Below the pieces are notes generated by a model. It had not been told where the DNA came from. It did no database searches and was given only the letters and a program-made list of their open reading frames with translations. Both the position numbers and the translations under genes were made by a program. Below, one piece after another: positions 14,361-23,060 of a stretch of 24,715 bases of DNA (position 1 is its first letter; each line of letters begins with the position of its first letter). This DNA is from DASWID01 sp049682815. GTDB lineage: Bacteria > Desulfobacterota_D > UBA1144 > Nemesobacterales > CSP1-2. The stretch is taken from positions 1-24,715 of the forward strand of contig JBAUII010000046.1 in assembly GCA_049682815.1 (NCBI GenBank), read 5' to 3'.

Positions 14361-14620
14361 GATAAGAATTCGAAGTCAAGAAAGGTTGCGGAGGAATTTT
14401 GGAATGGTTTCACAGAAGATCATGTAATTGAACTATAAACACGAGGCGATATCAATCAGCTTCATTGGATGACAGAGGAGGTCTCAGCTGAGGCCGTAAA
14501 GATTAACTGCATACTTGAAACGGCAGAAACAAAAAAGCCCTGAAACATCCCGGAGATCATGATTCTTCGGAGGTCTTTTCCTTTGATGCTACCTACATCA
14601 CAACCCTGAATGCTATTTAA
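14361..14620 (+). pseudogene. Decayed gene fragment of unknown family
   Basis: One frame reads SRKVAEEFWNGFTEDHVIEL, then a TAA at 14436-14438, then TRGDINQLHWMTEEVSAEA and CILETAET in the same frame. Just after a run of six A (14531-14536) the open frame moves by one base and continues ALKHPGDHDSSEVFSFDA to TAA at 14618-14620. The two disruptions plus protein-like composition on both sides suggest a pseudogene with one nonsense codon and one single-base loss in an A run. I do not recognise the family. It could instead be chance open frame, so confidence is low. The rest of 14175-14686 holds nothing I can support. Confidence 0.3.
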
Positions 14621-14686
14621 GACGAACAATCTATACCGTTTAGACCCCGTTCAACCGTTACAAATAACTCCGCGCGAGGCTAAATG

Positions 14687-14998
14687 TCATTCATCTTCAG
14701 GGGCAGGCGTTACTGATGGTTCTGGAGTGGGAGATTCCATCGGTTCTGTTTCAGGCTGCATTGATTTGAGTTCTTCATTCTCAGCGAGTAGCTTCTGGTT
14801 TTCATCCTTAAGGGTGCTTAATTCGTTTGCGAGTTCTTGATTCTTTTTTTCAAGGTCTGACTTTTCAGCATGAACCTTCTGTAGTTCCGTTTTGAGCATT
14901 TCGTAGTCTTCTTTCTTTACGCCCTCTTCGCATCCAGAAAGCAAATTAAAGGAAAGACCCAAAAATAAAACAATTAATAAGATGTTAAACCGTTTCAT
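14687..14998 (-). CDS. Small coiled-coil lipoprotein
   Basis: The protein (103 aa) starts with a lipoprotein signal peptide (MKRFNILLIVLFLGLSFNLL) that ends in the lipobox LSGC, so Cys23 should be lipidated after cleavage. Residues about 29-80 form a heptad-rich helix (DYEMLKTELQKVHAEKSDLE, then NELSTLKDENQKLLAENEEL) predicted to be a coiled coil. A short acidic Pro/Thr-rich tail follows. The overall plan resembles small Lpp-like or spacer lipoproteins anchored in an envelope membrane. CCTCCT at 15008-15013 (AGGAGG on the coding strand) supports the start. No partner gene is adjacent. A structural or scaffold role is inferred from architecture. Confidence 0.85.
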   Translation of the reverse strand: MKRFNILLIVLFLGLSFNLLSGCEEGVKKEDYEMLKTELQKVHAEKSDLEKKNQELANELSTLKDENQKLLAENEELKSMQPETEPMESPTPEPSVTPAPEDE

Positions 14999-15599
14999 AG
15001 CATCGTGCCTCCTCTAAAAATAACATTTTCACAGATTCAAATAACGTAAGTTAGTTTTAAATGCCAGACCGTTTTATATTATACACTCGTGACCATTGAA
15101 TACTCAAGATGTTATCGACGCTTTGAATCATGAGCCCACAAAAACCAGTCGAGTATGAAATGAAGGCGGAATTTATGTTTGCTTTTCATCTCAAATCTCC
15201 AAAAGCATAATAACAACTGAAAGTTAACGAGTGAGATTGCTACATGTCTCCGCAAGTGCAAATGTTTCATTTTTATTGGCCAAAATTCTTACGATTTCAT
15301 GAATGGGTTTGTTTTGATTGATCCTTTTCAGAACGAAAAGGATCTTAACGGCATTTCAAAAATTGCGTCAAGATGATGAATGTTAAAGTCCGTCATGCTG
15401 AACTCGCTTCATTATCATGACAAAGAAGTTGGAGAGAAAAAAATAGGATAATCGAAGAAAATAGTTTTAAACACCTTGTCCATGACGTAGCTGGCCTTTA
15501 CAGCACTGACGCGCAGGTAAACCTGCGGCGTCGCTGCCAGAAACTCCACGGCGCTTTAATATACTGAAAATGAAGGCATAAATGACGACGATGTTTATT
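14999..15599. repeat. Intergenic region with inverted dispersed-repeat copy
   Basis: These 600 bases show no gene. A hairpin GATCCTTTTC/GAAAAGGATC (15320-15344) is followed by GGCATTTCAAAAATTGCGTC (15351-15370), the inverted form of the GCAATTTTTGGAAAGCC motif at 10990 and 24378. GTCATGCTGAACTCG and a CATGACAAAGAAG segment follow. It is another copy of the composite repeat that separates genes throughout the window. Confidence 0.55.
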
Positions 15600-16673
15600 T
15601 CACCATTCGGTCAGACTATTAACCGTTTTCTTATCTAACTTTTCAATCAACATTAAGAGCAACTTCACCGTATTGTCGAAATCATTTCTTCTAATGATCG
15701 CGCTATGACTGTGTATATGCCTCGTAGGCACACCCAGAACGACCGTTGGGATCCCGGTTTTATGCAAGTGAATCACAGAACCATCAGTCGCCCCACCCTC
15801 CATTGCCGTGAACTGCAGCGGAATCTTTGATTTTCGCGCGACATCGATGACGAAATCTCTGAGTTTCAGGTTTGGTATCATGCGAGCGTCATAGACGAGG
15901 ACTGTTGGCCCCGCACCAAGCTTTGTCGATGACTCCTCTGGCTTGATCCCCGGGACATCTCCGGCAATATCAGACTCCAATATAATTGCCACATCGGGAT
16001 CTACCATTTCAACGCTCGTTGACGCGCCACGCACACCTACCTCTTCTTGTACGGTCGTCACGCCGTATATTGTATTTGGATGATCTTTTCGATCAAAATT
16101 CTGTAGTGCCGATACTACCAGCGCACAACCGATGCGATCGTCAAAGGCCTTTGCCATGTAAGTCTTTGGATTTGATAGCACAGTAAAATCACTCTTGGGC
16201 ACAATCGGATCACCAACTCGAACCCCTGCGCTTGCCACCTCCTTTTCCGAACTAGCACCGATGTCTATGTACATGTTTTTTTTGTCGACAATCTTATTCC
16301 TCTCTTCCTGAGATAGCAGATGTGGAGGTTTTGCGCCAATAACCCCTATCACATCGCCCGAGTTTGTTTTGATGATGACCCTTTGGGCGAGTAGGACCTG
16401 GTCCCACCATCCACCCAATGTGGCAAATTTTATAAATCCCTCCGAAGTTATGTGCTTGACCATGAAGCCAACCTCATCCATATGCCCCGCAATCATAACC
16501 TTGGGTCGCGATGTTTTGCCTTCCTTCTTGCAGATCAGACTACCCATCTTGTCCTGTGTGATCTCTCCGTGAGGCTCTAAATAACTGCGTATTACCCTAC
16601 GCACTTCAGTCTCATATCCCGGGACTCCTGATGCATCTGTCAAATCCTTAAGTAGTTTCTCTGTCTTATCCAT
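15600..16673 (-). CDS. M42 family metallo-aminopeptidase
   Basis: The protein belongs to the M42 family (FrvX/tetrahedral aminopeptidase type), dinuclear metal peptidases that usually form dodecameric cages and trim peptides in the cytoplasm. In the 361-codon frame the metal and catalytic residues are all visible: His68 and Asp70 in AGHMDEVG, Asp182 in KAFDDRIG, catalytic Glu214 with Glu215 in QEEVGVRG, Asp239 in LESDIAGD, and His325 in TRHIHSH. ATG 16673 (357 aa) is the better start because GGAG lies eight bases upstream within the longer frame. The ATG at 16685 has no ribosome-binding site. No signal peptide is present. It is divergent from the membrane-protein gene at 16778. Some family members were mislabelled as endoglucanases. 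Confidence 0.9.
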   Translation of the reverse strand: MDKTEKLLKDLTDASGVPGYETEVRRVIRSYLEPHGEITQDKMGSLICKKEGKTSRPKVMIAGHMDEVGFMVKHITSEGFIKFATLGGWWDQVLLAQRVIIKTNSGDVIGVIGAKPPHLLSQEERNKIVDKKNMYIDIGASSEKEVASAGVRVGDPIVPKSDFTVLSNPKTYMAKAFDDRIGCALVVSALQNFDRKDHPNTIYGVTTVQEEVGVRGASTSVEMVDPDVAIILESDIAGDVPGIKPEESSTKLGAGPTVLVYDARMIPNLKLRDFVIDVARKSKIPLQFTAMEGGATDGSVIHLHKTGIPTVVLGVPTRHIHSHSAIIRRNDFDNTVKLLLMLIEKLDKKTVNSLTEW

Positions 16674-16777
16674 CCGATTCTCCATTTGATCTAAATTCTT
16701 TTTGACTATTTTTATTAAACAGTAAGTAGAATATAATTCTATGTGATTAAACCGATCTTACAATTAAGGGAGGAAAA

Positions 16778-17146
16778 ATGTTATCATACGAAACCTATAA
16801 ATTAATACACCTACTGGGCGTAATCCTTCTATTTCTATCTTTGGGAGGCTACTTGACATTATCTTCAACGAAAACCCCCGTGAGTAGAAAGTTGATAGCA
16901 CTCACTCACGGAATTGCTGTTATAGTGATACTGGTCGCAGGCTTTGGTCTTTTAGCGCGCCTCGGATTCAGTGCGTTTCAGAGCTGGCCCCTTTGGGCTT
17001 GGGTAAAAATCACTATATGGTTAATACTCGCGGTAATAGTTATTCTCATCAGACGAATGCCAGAGCTTAAGATATCCTTATGGTTCATAATCCCTATTCT
17101 TGGGGTTATTGCTGCATATATGGCAATCTTTAAGGTTAGTCTATGA
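16778..17146 (+). CDS. Small four-helix membrane protein
   Basis: The protein (122 aa) has four hydrophobic segments at about 9-28, 43-62, 70-91 and 98-117, with a Lys/Arg-bearing loop after the first. The start YETYKLIHLLGVILLFLSLG and a central GFGLLARLGF resemble uncharacterised four-TM inner-membrane proteins distantly like SirB2 or the CopD/cytochrome-type membrane domains. His11 and His44 lie within or near helices and could ligate haem or metal, but this is not demonstrated. GGGAGGA (16768-16774) precedes the ATG. The two-domain nitroreductase gene begins 28 bases after the stop on the same strand, so the two are probably co-transcribed. Confidence 0.75.
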   Translation: MLSYETYKLIHLLGVILLFLSLGGYLTLSSTKTPVSRKLIALTHGIAVIVILVAGFGLLARLGFSAFQSWPLWAWVKITIWLILAVIVILIRRMPELKISLWFIIPILGVIAAYMAIFKVSL

Positions 17147-17174
17147 TACGAGTATAAAACGATTCGAACGACGT

Positions 17175-18704
17175 ATGAATAATAGCAAAATTCAGGAGAC
17201 CTGGAGATTCCATAATAGCACAAAACACCCCGGAATGCCCCCTCATTTTCTGGATTGGAACAATCAGCCCATTCCGTTTAAAATCTATAAGGACATTGAT
17301 CCGATTAAGATCCCTAACGATTTACCATGGTCTGATATACCAACACTCGAAGCCCTTATATCGGTGCCTGACCAGACCGACATTGAAATAATTCCGGACC
17401 TCCCGACTTTAGGGCGTCTTCTTTTCCTCTCAGCCGGAATAACAAAGAAAAGGAGATACCCCGGTGGTGAAATCCTTTTCAGAGCCGCCGCCTGTACAGG
17501 TGCCCTATACCATATTGACCTGTATGTTGTGACCATGAAGACACGCGGGCTCGATGCGGGCGTATATCACTTCGGGCCACACGACTTTTCTCTCAGAAAA
17601 CTGCGAGATGGAGATCTAAGAGGGACACTCGTTGAAGCGACTTCTGATCAATCTTCGATGTCAAAAGCACCTATAATAATTATCTGCACAAGCACATTTT
17701 GGAGAAATTCTTGGAAATACCAATCACGAGCATACAGACACACATTCTGGGACAGTGGCACAATCCTTGCCAATCTTATCACGGCTGCAAATGCGTACAA
17801 GATCCCCACGCGGATCGTTTCAGGATTTGTAGACGAAACTGTAAATAAACTCATTGGCCTGGATACGAATCGAGAAGTGGCGGTGAGTCTTGTTCCCCTG
17901 GGCAGAACAAATAGGAAAGCCGAGAGCAAGAAAGTCGAATTGGAAAACTTATCATATGAAACAGTTCCACTTTCCAGGCATGAGATCGACTACCCATCTA
18001 TAAGCAGAATGCATGAGGCTTCCTCGCTTCCTTCAACAGAGGAAGTAGATGATTGGAGAAATAACACAACCGAATCCGAGTCAATAGATTCAAAGGCGCG
18101 GCTTTTTCCTCTCGATGTTAATGATTATCGTCAAGATACCAGTAAATCGAGGACGATAGAACAAACGATCCTAAAGCGCGGTTCTACCCGGCGATTTTCC
18201 CGAGAACCCATCACATTTAAGCAGCTCTCTTACATGCTGTTGAGCGCTATGAGTGGGATCTCGGCAGATTTCCTTAATCCGTTCGGAGCCACGCTTAACG
18301 ATGCATACATCATAGTAAACGATGTGGAATACATACCAAATGGATCTTACTTCTATAACCAAAGAGATCAATCACTCGAAATGTTGAGGGAAGGTGACTT
18401 CAGAAAAGAAGCCGGTCATCTTGGGCTTGGTCAGGATATACCGGCAGATGCCAGTGCAGATGTGTTCTTTCTCGCTGACCTAGATCGAATACTCGATATA
18501 TACGGAAATCGCGGATATCGAGTGGCCGAGCTCGAGGCCGGGATATTAGGGGGTAAATTATACCTCTCTGCATATTCGCTAGGTTTAGGAGCAAGCGGAC
18601 TAACATTCTTTGACGACGAGGTTACTGAATTTTTTTCGCCACATGGCAAAGGCAAAGCGGTCATGTTCCTGATTGCCCTCGGGGAATCCGTACGTAGTCG
18701 ATAA
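17175..18704 (+). CDS. Two-domain SagB/ThcOx-type nitroreductase
   Basis: The protein (509 aa from ATG 17175) contains two nitroreductase-fold domains in tandem. These are FMN-dependent dehydrogenases of the SagB/ThcOx class, which oxidise azolines to azoles in modified peptides. Domain 1 is about residues 75-245 (LGRLLFLSAGITKK, FRAAACTGALYHIDLYVV, YRHTFWDSGTILANLITAA). Domain 2 is about 325-505 (KRGSTRRFSREPITFKQLSY, YRVAELEAGILGGKLYLSA, SLGLGASGLTFFDDEV). Both domains keep the Y-R-x-x-x-x-(E/D)-x-G signature that precedes the second helix of this class. The open frame extends 25 codons upstream into the membrane-protein gene, but ATG 17175 is the natural start. No YcaO cyclase or precursor peptide gene is seen nearby, so the substrate is unknown. 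Many two-domain members occur outside azole pathways. Confidence 0.85.
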   Translation: MNNSKIQETWRFHNSTKHPGMPPHFLDWNNQPIPFKIYKDIDPIKIPNDLPWSDIPTLEALISVPDQTDIEIIPDLPTLGRLLFLSAGITKKRRYPGGEILFRAAACTGALYHIDLYVVTMKTRGLDAGVYHFGPHDFSLRKLRDGDLRGTLVEATSDQSSMSKAPIIIICTSTFWRNSWKYQSRAYRHTFWDSGTILANLITAANAYKIPTRIVSGFVDETVNKLIGLDTNREVAVSLVPLGRTNRKAESKKVELENLSYETVPLSRHEIDYPSISRMHEASSLPSTEEVDDWRNNTTESESIDSKARLFPLDVNDYRQDTSKSRTIEQTILKRGSTRRFSREPITFKQLSYMLLSAMSGISADFLNPFGATLNDAYIIVNDVEYIPNGSYFYNQRDQSLEMLREGDFRKEAGHLGLGQDIPADASADVFFLADLDRILDIYGNRGYRVAELEAGILGGKLYLSAYSLGLGASGLTFFDDEVTEFFSPHGKGKAVMFLIALGESVRSR

Positions 18705-18911
18705 GCAAATGAAATTTGGGGACCGCTTCCAAAGCAGTCCGAATGATGAAGCATCTGATAAAGCCTCCATGCTTTTCAATCCGGGTAGTACCCCAGTCTT
18801 GCTGGGGCAATAATCAACCCTCACGAGCAATCAAATCATTTTAGGGGAAACCTTAACTTGACCTCTTGGATGTTATTAAACTGAGCATCGTGAAATGAAC
18901 ATCAATATTAA

Positions 18912-19607
18912 TCACACATGTTTAAAAATCGTCCATAATATCTTATACCCGGCCTTAACTGTTCCTGTGAAGGTTCCCGTCACCTTTGAAACTCCTATCC
19001 TTTTTCTATAACTCACAGGCACTTCACAGTATTTGAGTCCCATTTTTACGGCCTTCACCTGCATTTCAGCAGTCCATCCGAAGGTTTTATCTTCCATATT
19101 CAATTCGAGAAGCTTATCAAATTTTATTGCTCTAAATGGCCCCAGGTCAGTGAATTTCGCTCCATGAAATATTCTTATCAAAGCAGTAGCCAAGGCATTT
19201 CCAAAGACTGCCTGGGGCAACATAGATCCCCTCTCCCTCCTACCCAATCTTCTTGAGCCTATCACTAAATCATAATCTGATTCCAAAATTGGTTTAATCA
19301 AGTATCCCATCTCCTGGGGATAGTCGGAATAATCTCCATCCAGGAATACAAGGATATCGGGCTTCTCAACCGCAGGCTTACACTTTGCATAATCAATACC
19401 CCTTAGGCACGCAAACCCATATCCCCTTCTATCTTCGCGGAGCACAGTAGCCCCGGCATCTCTCGCTTTTCTCTCAGTACCATCTCTCGAGCCATTGTCG
19501 ACCACCACTATCTCAAAAATCAGCTGTTTTGGGATATCATTTATCACCCGCACAATTGAATCCGCTTCATTGAACGCCGGGATGATTACCATAATTTTAT
19601 CACTCAT
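18912..19607 (-). CDS. Family 2 glycosyltransferase (dolichyl-P-mannose synthase-like)
   Basis: This is a GT-A fold, family 2 glycosyltransferase. It has IMVIIPAFNEADS at the N-terminus, VVVDNGSRDGT (nucleotide-binding Asp) and FLDGDYSDYP with a DGD metal motif, then LVIGSRRLGRRERGSMLPQ, FTDLGPFRAI, FGWTAEMQVKA and EVPVSYRKRIGVSKVTGT. These blocks are typical of the polyprenyl-phosphate glycosyltransferase subgroup, which transfers a sugar from a nucleotide sugar to a lipid or glycan acceptor. I start at ATG 19607 (231 aa), immediately before the first strand. The longer frame to 19688 adds a non-homologous 27-residue N-terminus. No transmembrane helix follows the catalytic domain. No neighbouring glycan genes indicate its acceptor. 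Confidence 0.88.
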   Translation of the reverse strand: MSDKIMVIIPAFNEADSIVRVINDIPKQLIFEIVVVDNGSRDGTERKARDAGATVLREDRRGYGFACLRGIDYAKCKPAVEKPDILVFLDGDYSDYPQEMGYLIKPILESDYDLVIGSRRLGRRERGSMLPQAVFGNALATALIRIFHGAKFTDLGPFRAIKFDKLLELNMEDKTFGWTAEMQVKAVKMGLKYCEVPVSYRKRIGVSKVTGTFTGTVKAGYKILWTIFKHV

Positions 19608-20024
19608 GACGATCGAATTTAAGGTTATATTGAAGTCTTCCAGAATACAAAAAGATTGAGTGCTGTCCTTTAAACGTCGTTCCGGCATGCTACCCCGCTC
19701 TGTCCCGAGAATTGTTATCGGGAATCCACAAAACAGTGATTGGGAGGAATCCAGAATCCTGAGTCTTTAGCAGGGGCGAAATATCGAAGCATCTGGGTGG
19801 ACGAACCGATCTCATGAATCTAACGGAGAATCAATACTCCTCGAGGTCAAGAAGAGAGCACAAATTAATGAGAATGGAACAAATAGGGAGAAATCAAAAA
19901 TAGCTGCGAGGGAGAACAAACGAAAAACAACTCATTTATTCTTGCATCAACCAGTCTGCATACATTCCGCAGTGCACGGTTTAGTTGTAAGGTTAAGGTC
20001 CGACCTCAGTTTCAATCTTAAATA
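19608..20024. other. Intergenic region, no gene seen
   Basis: A short hairpin-like TCCCGA/TCGGGA (about 19702-19722) and other repeat-like sequence are present. I see no coding frame with a ribosome-binding site. The 65-codon frame at 19942 overlaps the promoter and start of the DUF1326 gene and is not supported. Confidence 0.45.
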
Positions 20025-20052
20025 TTTACGCCTAAATCCAGGCGGGTATAAT
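20025..20052 (+). promoter_or_regulatory. Promoter of the DUF1326 gene
   Basis: TTTACG (20025-20030) and a perfect TATAAT (20047-20052) lie 16 bases apart, 57 bases before ATG 20109. Confidence 0.5.
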
Positions 20053-20108
20053 ACAGAACAGCTTGATGGTTTTGATAGCTTATTTCGACGATTAAAGAGG
20101 AACTGGAT

Positions 20109-20714
20109 ATGGGTTACAAACTTGAGGGGCGCCTTCTAGAACTTTGCAATTGTGAGGTGCTTTGTCCTTGCTGGATCGGTGAGGAGCCAGACAACGGCAC
20201 TTGTGAGGCATCGGTGGCGTACCACTTCGACAAGGGTGAAATAGATGGCGTGGATGTCTCGGGCCTGACCCTTTCATTCGCAACGTTTATCCCTGGAAAT
20301 GTACTGGACGGAAACTGGCGAGTCTGTCTCTTCGTTGACGAAAATGCCACAGAAGAGCAGGAAGAGGCCCTCCTGAGCGTATATAAAGGCGAGAAAGGCG
20401 GCCCGGTCGCGGATGTGGTCAAGCTCGTTGGTGAATTTGTTGACGTGAAGCGGGCACCAATAACTTTCGAAGTCCATGAAGGTAGAGGAGAATATACGAT
20501 TGGTCAAACGGTTTTTGCGGAAATGGAACCATATCGCGGTCCCGGTGGCCAACCGACCCGTTTGGTAGAGAGCATTTTTTCCACTATTCCTGGATCACCT
20601 GCTTATGTCGCCAAGGCCAATTCGTTCAAGATGGACAGTCCTGAACTCGGGCTAAAGGTGGATATTAAAGGTCACAACGCGATTCAAGGGTACTTTAAAT
20701 TTGAAGCGCAATAG
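20109..20714 (+). CDS. DUF1326 domain protein
   Basis: The protein (201 aa) matches DUF1326 (PF07040) over its full length. It has the characteristic N-terminal cysteine cluster LELCNCEVLCPCWIGEEP (Cys13, Cys15, Cys19, Cys21) with Cys32 following in GTCEASVAYHF. Later family-like segments are SIFSTIPGSPAYVAKANSF and HNAIQGYFKF. The clustered cysteines suggest metal or thiol chemistry. The function is not established. AGAGGA (20096-20101) and a TATAAT promoter support the start. Homologues are commonly followed by a DUF2182 membrane protein gene, but none is present here: the next gene is a convergent transporter after a repeat-containing gap. Confidence 0.87.
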   Translation: MGYKLEGRLLELCNCEVLCPCWIGEEPDNGTCEASVAYHFDKGEIDGVDVSGLTLSFATFIPGNVLDGNWRVCLFVDENATEEQEEALLSVYKGEKGGPVADVVKLVGEFVDVKRAPITFEVHEGRGEYTIGQTVFAEMEPYRGPGGQPTRLVESIFSTIPGSPAYVAKANSFKMDSPELGLKVDIKGHNAIQGYFKFEAQ

Positions 20715-20861
20715 TGGTAAAGATTAGGTTCTTAATATACCCCGTCATCGCTTTGTCTTAAGCCTTCCCAGAAGCTCACAAAACCTTATTTATTATGTAT
20801 TGCTCTGGAATTGGCCCACACGGCGCCAGCAAATAGGCAAGACAGTAAATCCCTATTATAG

Positions 20862-20884
20862 AAAGGGGACGCAATCCTTTAGTT
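20862..20884 (+). repeat. GGGGACGCAA-type REP repeat
   Basis: AGAAAGGGGACGCAATCCTT here is close to 24024-24045 and to the arms of the palindromic element at 3424-3514. It lies 26 bases beyond the stop codon of the convergent transporter gene, within DNA that otherwise lacks a gene (20715-20909). Confidence 0.55.
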
Positions 20885-20909
20885 ATTCACTGTTATTCAA
20901 TTTGCGCGA

Positions 20910-22205
20910 TTATTTTAAAGTCTCCTTATATGTTTCTCGAATTTTGAGAAAGATAAATAGAGAGATTAAAGCACAAGTTATAAGATAGAAACTCGGGGAC
21001 ATATTATTTCCGGTTAGTTTCACCAGGAAAGTTCCTATCAGAGGGGTTGTCCCGCCAAATACGGCGAAGCTTATACCGAATCCAAGAGACATACCACTCA
21101 TTCTTACACGTGTCGGAAAATGTTCGACCACTGTAGCAGCAAATGGTCCGATAATCATAGAATATACAATCGCGAAGAATATCTGAGCAAAAAGAACATA
21201 AATTGCGCGGCCATGTGAGAAGATAATAAAAAGACCGTAGGATATGATCCCTACTCCTACTGAACCGGCAATTAATAATTTCCTCCTACCAATATGATCT
21301 GAGATTATTCCCATAATCGGTATCATAAGCATGAGGACAAACATACTGAAAGTATTTAATCTAAGAGCTGAAGAAAAAGGAATTTGACTCTCAGTCACAA
21401 GATAGGTTGTCAGGTAAACGAATATCATATAAAAACCCACAGCAACTACTAAAGTGGCGCCCATAGTCGTAAGAATTTCTCTCCAATAGTGTGAAATTGC
21501 TTCACTTATCGGAGACTTGGAAACATCTCCGGAATCTGCTAGCGATGTAAAGAGCTCGGATTCTTCCGTCGTCTTTTTGAAGTAAAGAACCACGGCACCT
21601 GCGACTATTCCTAGAAGAAAAGGTATTCTCCATCCCCACGCTGTTAATTGATCCTGAGAGAGAGATGAGGAAATTATAGCAACAACAGCGGATGCCAGGA
21701 GTATACCGGCCGACGTACTGCTAAGCGCGATACTTCCAAAAAATCCCCGGCGGGATGGGTGTGCATGCTCCACCAAAAATGGAATGGAGCTTGACCGCTC
21801 CCCGCCAACAGATATTCCCTGGAATAACTTAAGCAGAGTAAGCAGTGCCGGTGCGAAAAAACCGATCTTGTTATAAGTCGGCAATAGTCCAATAAACGTT
21901 GTGGAAATTGCCATGAGTATTACGGCTAATATTAACGATTTTTTTCTTCCTACTCTGTCGCCGATATGACCAAAGAGAACGGCACCGATTGGACGCATAA
22001 GAAAACCTAATGCAAAGACGCCGAAGGTTGAAAGTAATGAAGTGAGTCTGTTGTCTGACGGAAAGAAAAGTACTGCTATAACCGGCGCTAAATAACCGTA
22101 GAGTGCAAAATCATACCATTCAATGATAATCGTTAATGAGCTAGAAACTAATGTCTTTTCACGATTAGCTAGTTTGATCCTGAAAGCATCAGTTCTAAGA
22201 TTCAT
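20910..22205 (-). CDS. MFS transporter, metabolite:H+ symporter (MHS) family
   Basis: A 12-helix major facilitator protein (431 aa) of the MHS subfamily (ProP, KgtP, ShiA type), which imports small organic acids or osmolytes with protons. The hallmarks are EWYDFALYGYLAPVIAVLF in helix 1 (29-47), RPIGAVLFGHIGDRVGRKKS between helices 2 and 3 (71-90), LFQGISVGGERSSSIPFLVE in helix 4, and the repeat of the loop motif as GIISDHIGRRK in the second half. The substrate cannot be read from sequence. No Shine-Dalgarno is obvious before ATG 22205. The gene is flanked by GGGGAC-type repeats on both sides and has no metabolic neighbours. Confidence 0.88.
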   Translation of the reverse strand: MNLRTDAFRIKLANREKTLVSSSLTIIIEWYDFALYGYLAPVIAVLFFPSDNRLTSLLSTFGVFALGFLMRPIGAVLFGHIGDRVGRKKSLILAVILMAISTTFIGLLPTYNKIGFFAPALLTLLKLFQGISVGGERSSSIPFLVEHAHPSRRGFFGSIALSSTSAGILLASAVVAIISSSLSQDQLTAWGWRIPFLLGIVAGAVVLYFKKTTEESELFTSLADSGDVSKSPISEAISHYWREILTTMGATLVVAVGFYMIFVYLTTYLVTESQIPFSSALRLNTFSMFVLMLMIPIMGIISDHIGRRKLLIAGSVGVGIISYGLFIIFSHGRAIYVLFAQIFFAIVYSMIIGPFAATVVEHFPTRVRMSGMSLGFGISFAVFGGTTPLIGTFLVKLTGNNMSPSFYLITCALISLFIFLKIRETYKETLK

Positions 22206-22255
22206 CTAATAAGCGTATTAAATGGGTAAATAGTTTAATGTAATAGAAAGGAATA

Positions 22256-22285
22256 GAAAGGGCTGCGTTGTCCCCTTTAATTCTT
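22256..22285 (-). repeat. Diverged GGGGAC-type repeat
   Basis: Read on the minus strand it is ATTAAAGGGGACAACGCAGC followed by CCTTTC, sharing AAAGGGGAC, GC and CCTTT blocks with the repeats at 20862 and 24024. It lies between the transporter and the exporter genes. The similarity is partial. Confidence 0.4.
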
Positions 22286-22298
22286 TAAATCCTATATC

Positions 22299-23060
22299 TC
22301 ACGCCTTGAGGCGATAACCCGTCTTGAAAATCCACCACACGGTTGCAACACATAAAGTAAGAAATAGCAGTGTCATAACCAAACTGACAACCACGTTGAC
22401 GTCGGAAACACCATAAAAGCTCCATCTAAAACCGCTGATCAGGTAGACCACAGGATTAAACAGCGTGATCTTCTGCCATATTGGCGGCAGCATGTTGATT
22501 GAGTAAAAAGTACCGCCGAGGAATGTAAGAGGAGTAATTATCATTAGTGGTACAATCTGTAGTCTCTCGAAGCTGTCCGCCCAAATCCCGATTATGAAGC
22601 CGAAGAGGCTGAATGTCAGTGAGGTAAGAACAAGGAAGCCAATCATCCATAATGGATGTGCAATCTGGTAGGGAACAAATAACCGCGCCGTAGCCAGTAT
22701 TAGCAATCCCAGGATGATTGATTTGGTAGCGGCAGCACCTACATAACCAATTAAAATCTCGATGTAGGAGATGGGCGCTGAAAGGACCTCGTAAATTGTG
22801 CCCACGAACCTCGGCAAATATATACCAAATGATGCATTGGCGATGCTCTCACTCATAAGCAACAGCATTATCAGACCGGGAATTATGAAGGCGCCGTAGC
22901 TAACCCCCTCGACCTCTCCCACACGTGATCCGATCGCTGCTCCAAACACCACAAAGTATAACGATGTCGAAATGATCGGAGATGCGATGCTCTGGAAAAG
23001 CGTCCTCCACGTGCGTGCCATCTCGACAAAATAAATTGAGCGTATTGCATAGATGTTCAT
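22299..23060 (-). CDS. ABC-2 type exporter permease (YadH-like)
   Basis: The protein (253 aa) is an ABC-2 membrane subunit with six hydrophobic segments and the family hallmarks SPIISTSLYFVVFGAAIG near the N-terminus, SAPISYIEILIGYVGAAATK in the middle (about 94-113) and FLGGTFYSINMLPPIWQK with FNPVVYLISGFRWSFYG in the C-terminal half. It belongs to the YadH/NodJ-type group. Its ATG overlaps the stop of the upstream ATPase gene by four bases, so the pair is translationally coupled. Together they should form a homodimeric or 2+2 exporter in the inner membrane. The exported compound is unknown. Confidence 0.9.
   Translation of the reverse strand: MNIYAIRSIYFVEMARTWRTLFQSIASPIISTSLYFVVFGAAIGSRVGEVEGVSYGAFIIPGLIMLLLMSESIANASFGIYLPRFVGTIYEVLSAPISYIEILIGYVGAAATKSIILGLLILATARLFVPYQIAHPLWMIGFLVLTSLTFSLFGFIIGIWADSFERLQIVPLMIITPLTFLGGTFYSINMLPPIWQKITLFNPVVYLISGFRWSFYGVSDVNVVVSLVMTLLFLTLCVATVWWIFKTGYRLKA

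Noticed and set aside
16778..18704. Azole-peptide (thiazole/oxazole-modified) biosynthesis cluster
   Set aside because: A SagB-type dehydrogenase is present, but no YcaO cyclase, E1-like partner or precursor peptide is visible around it.
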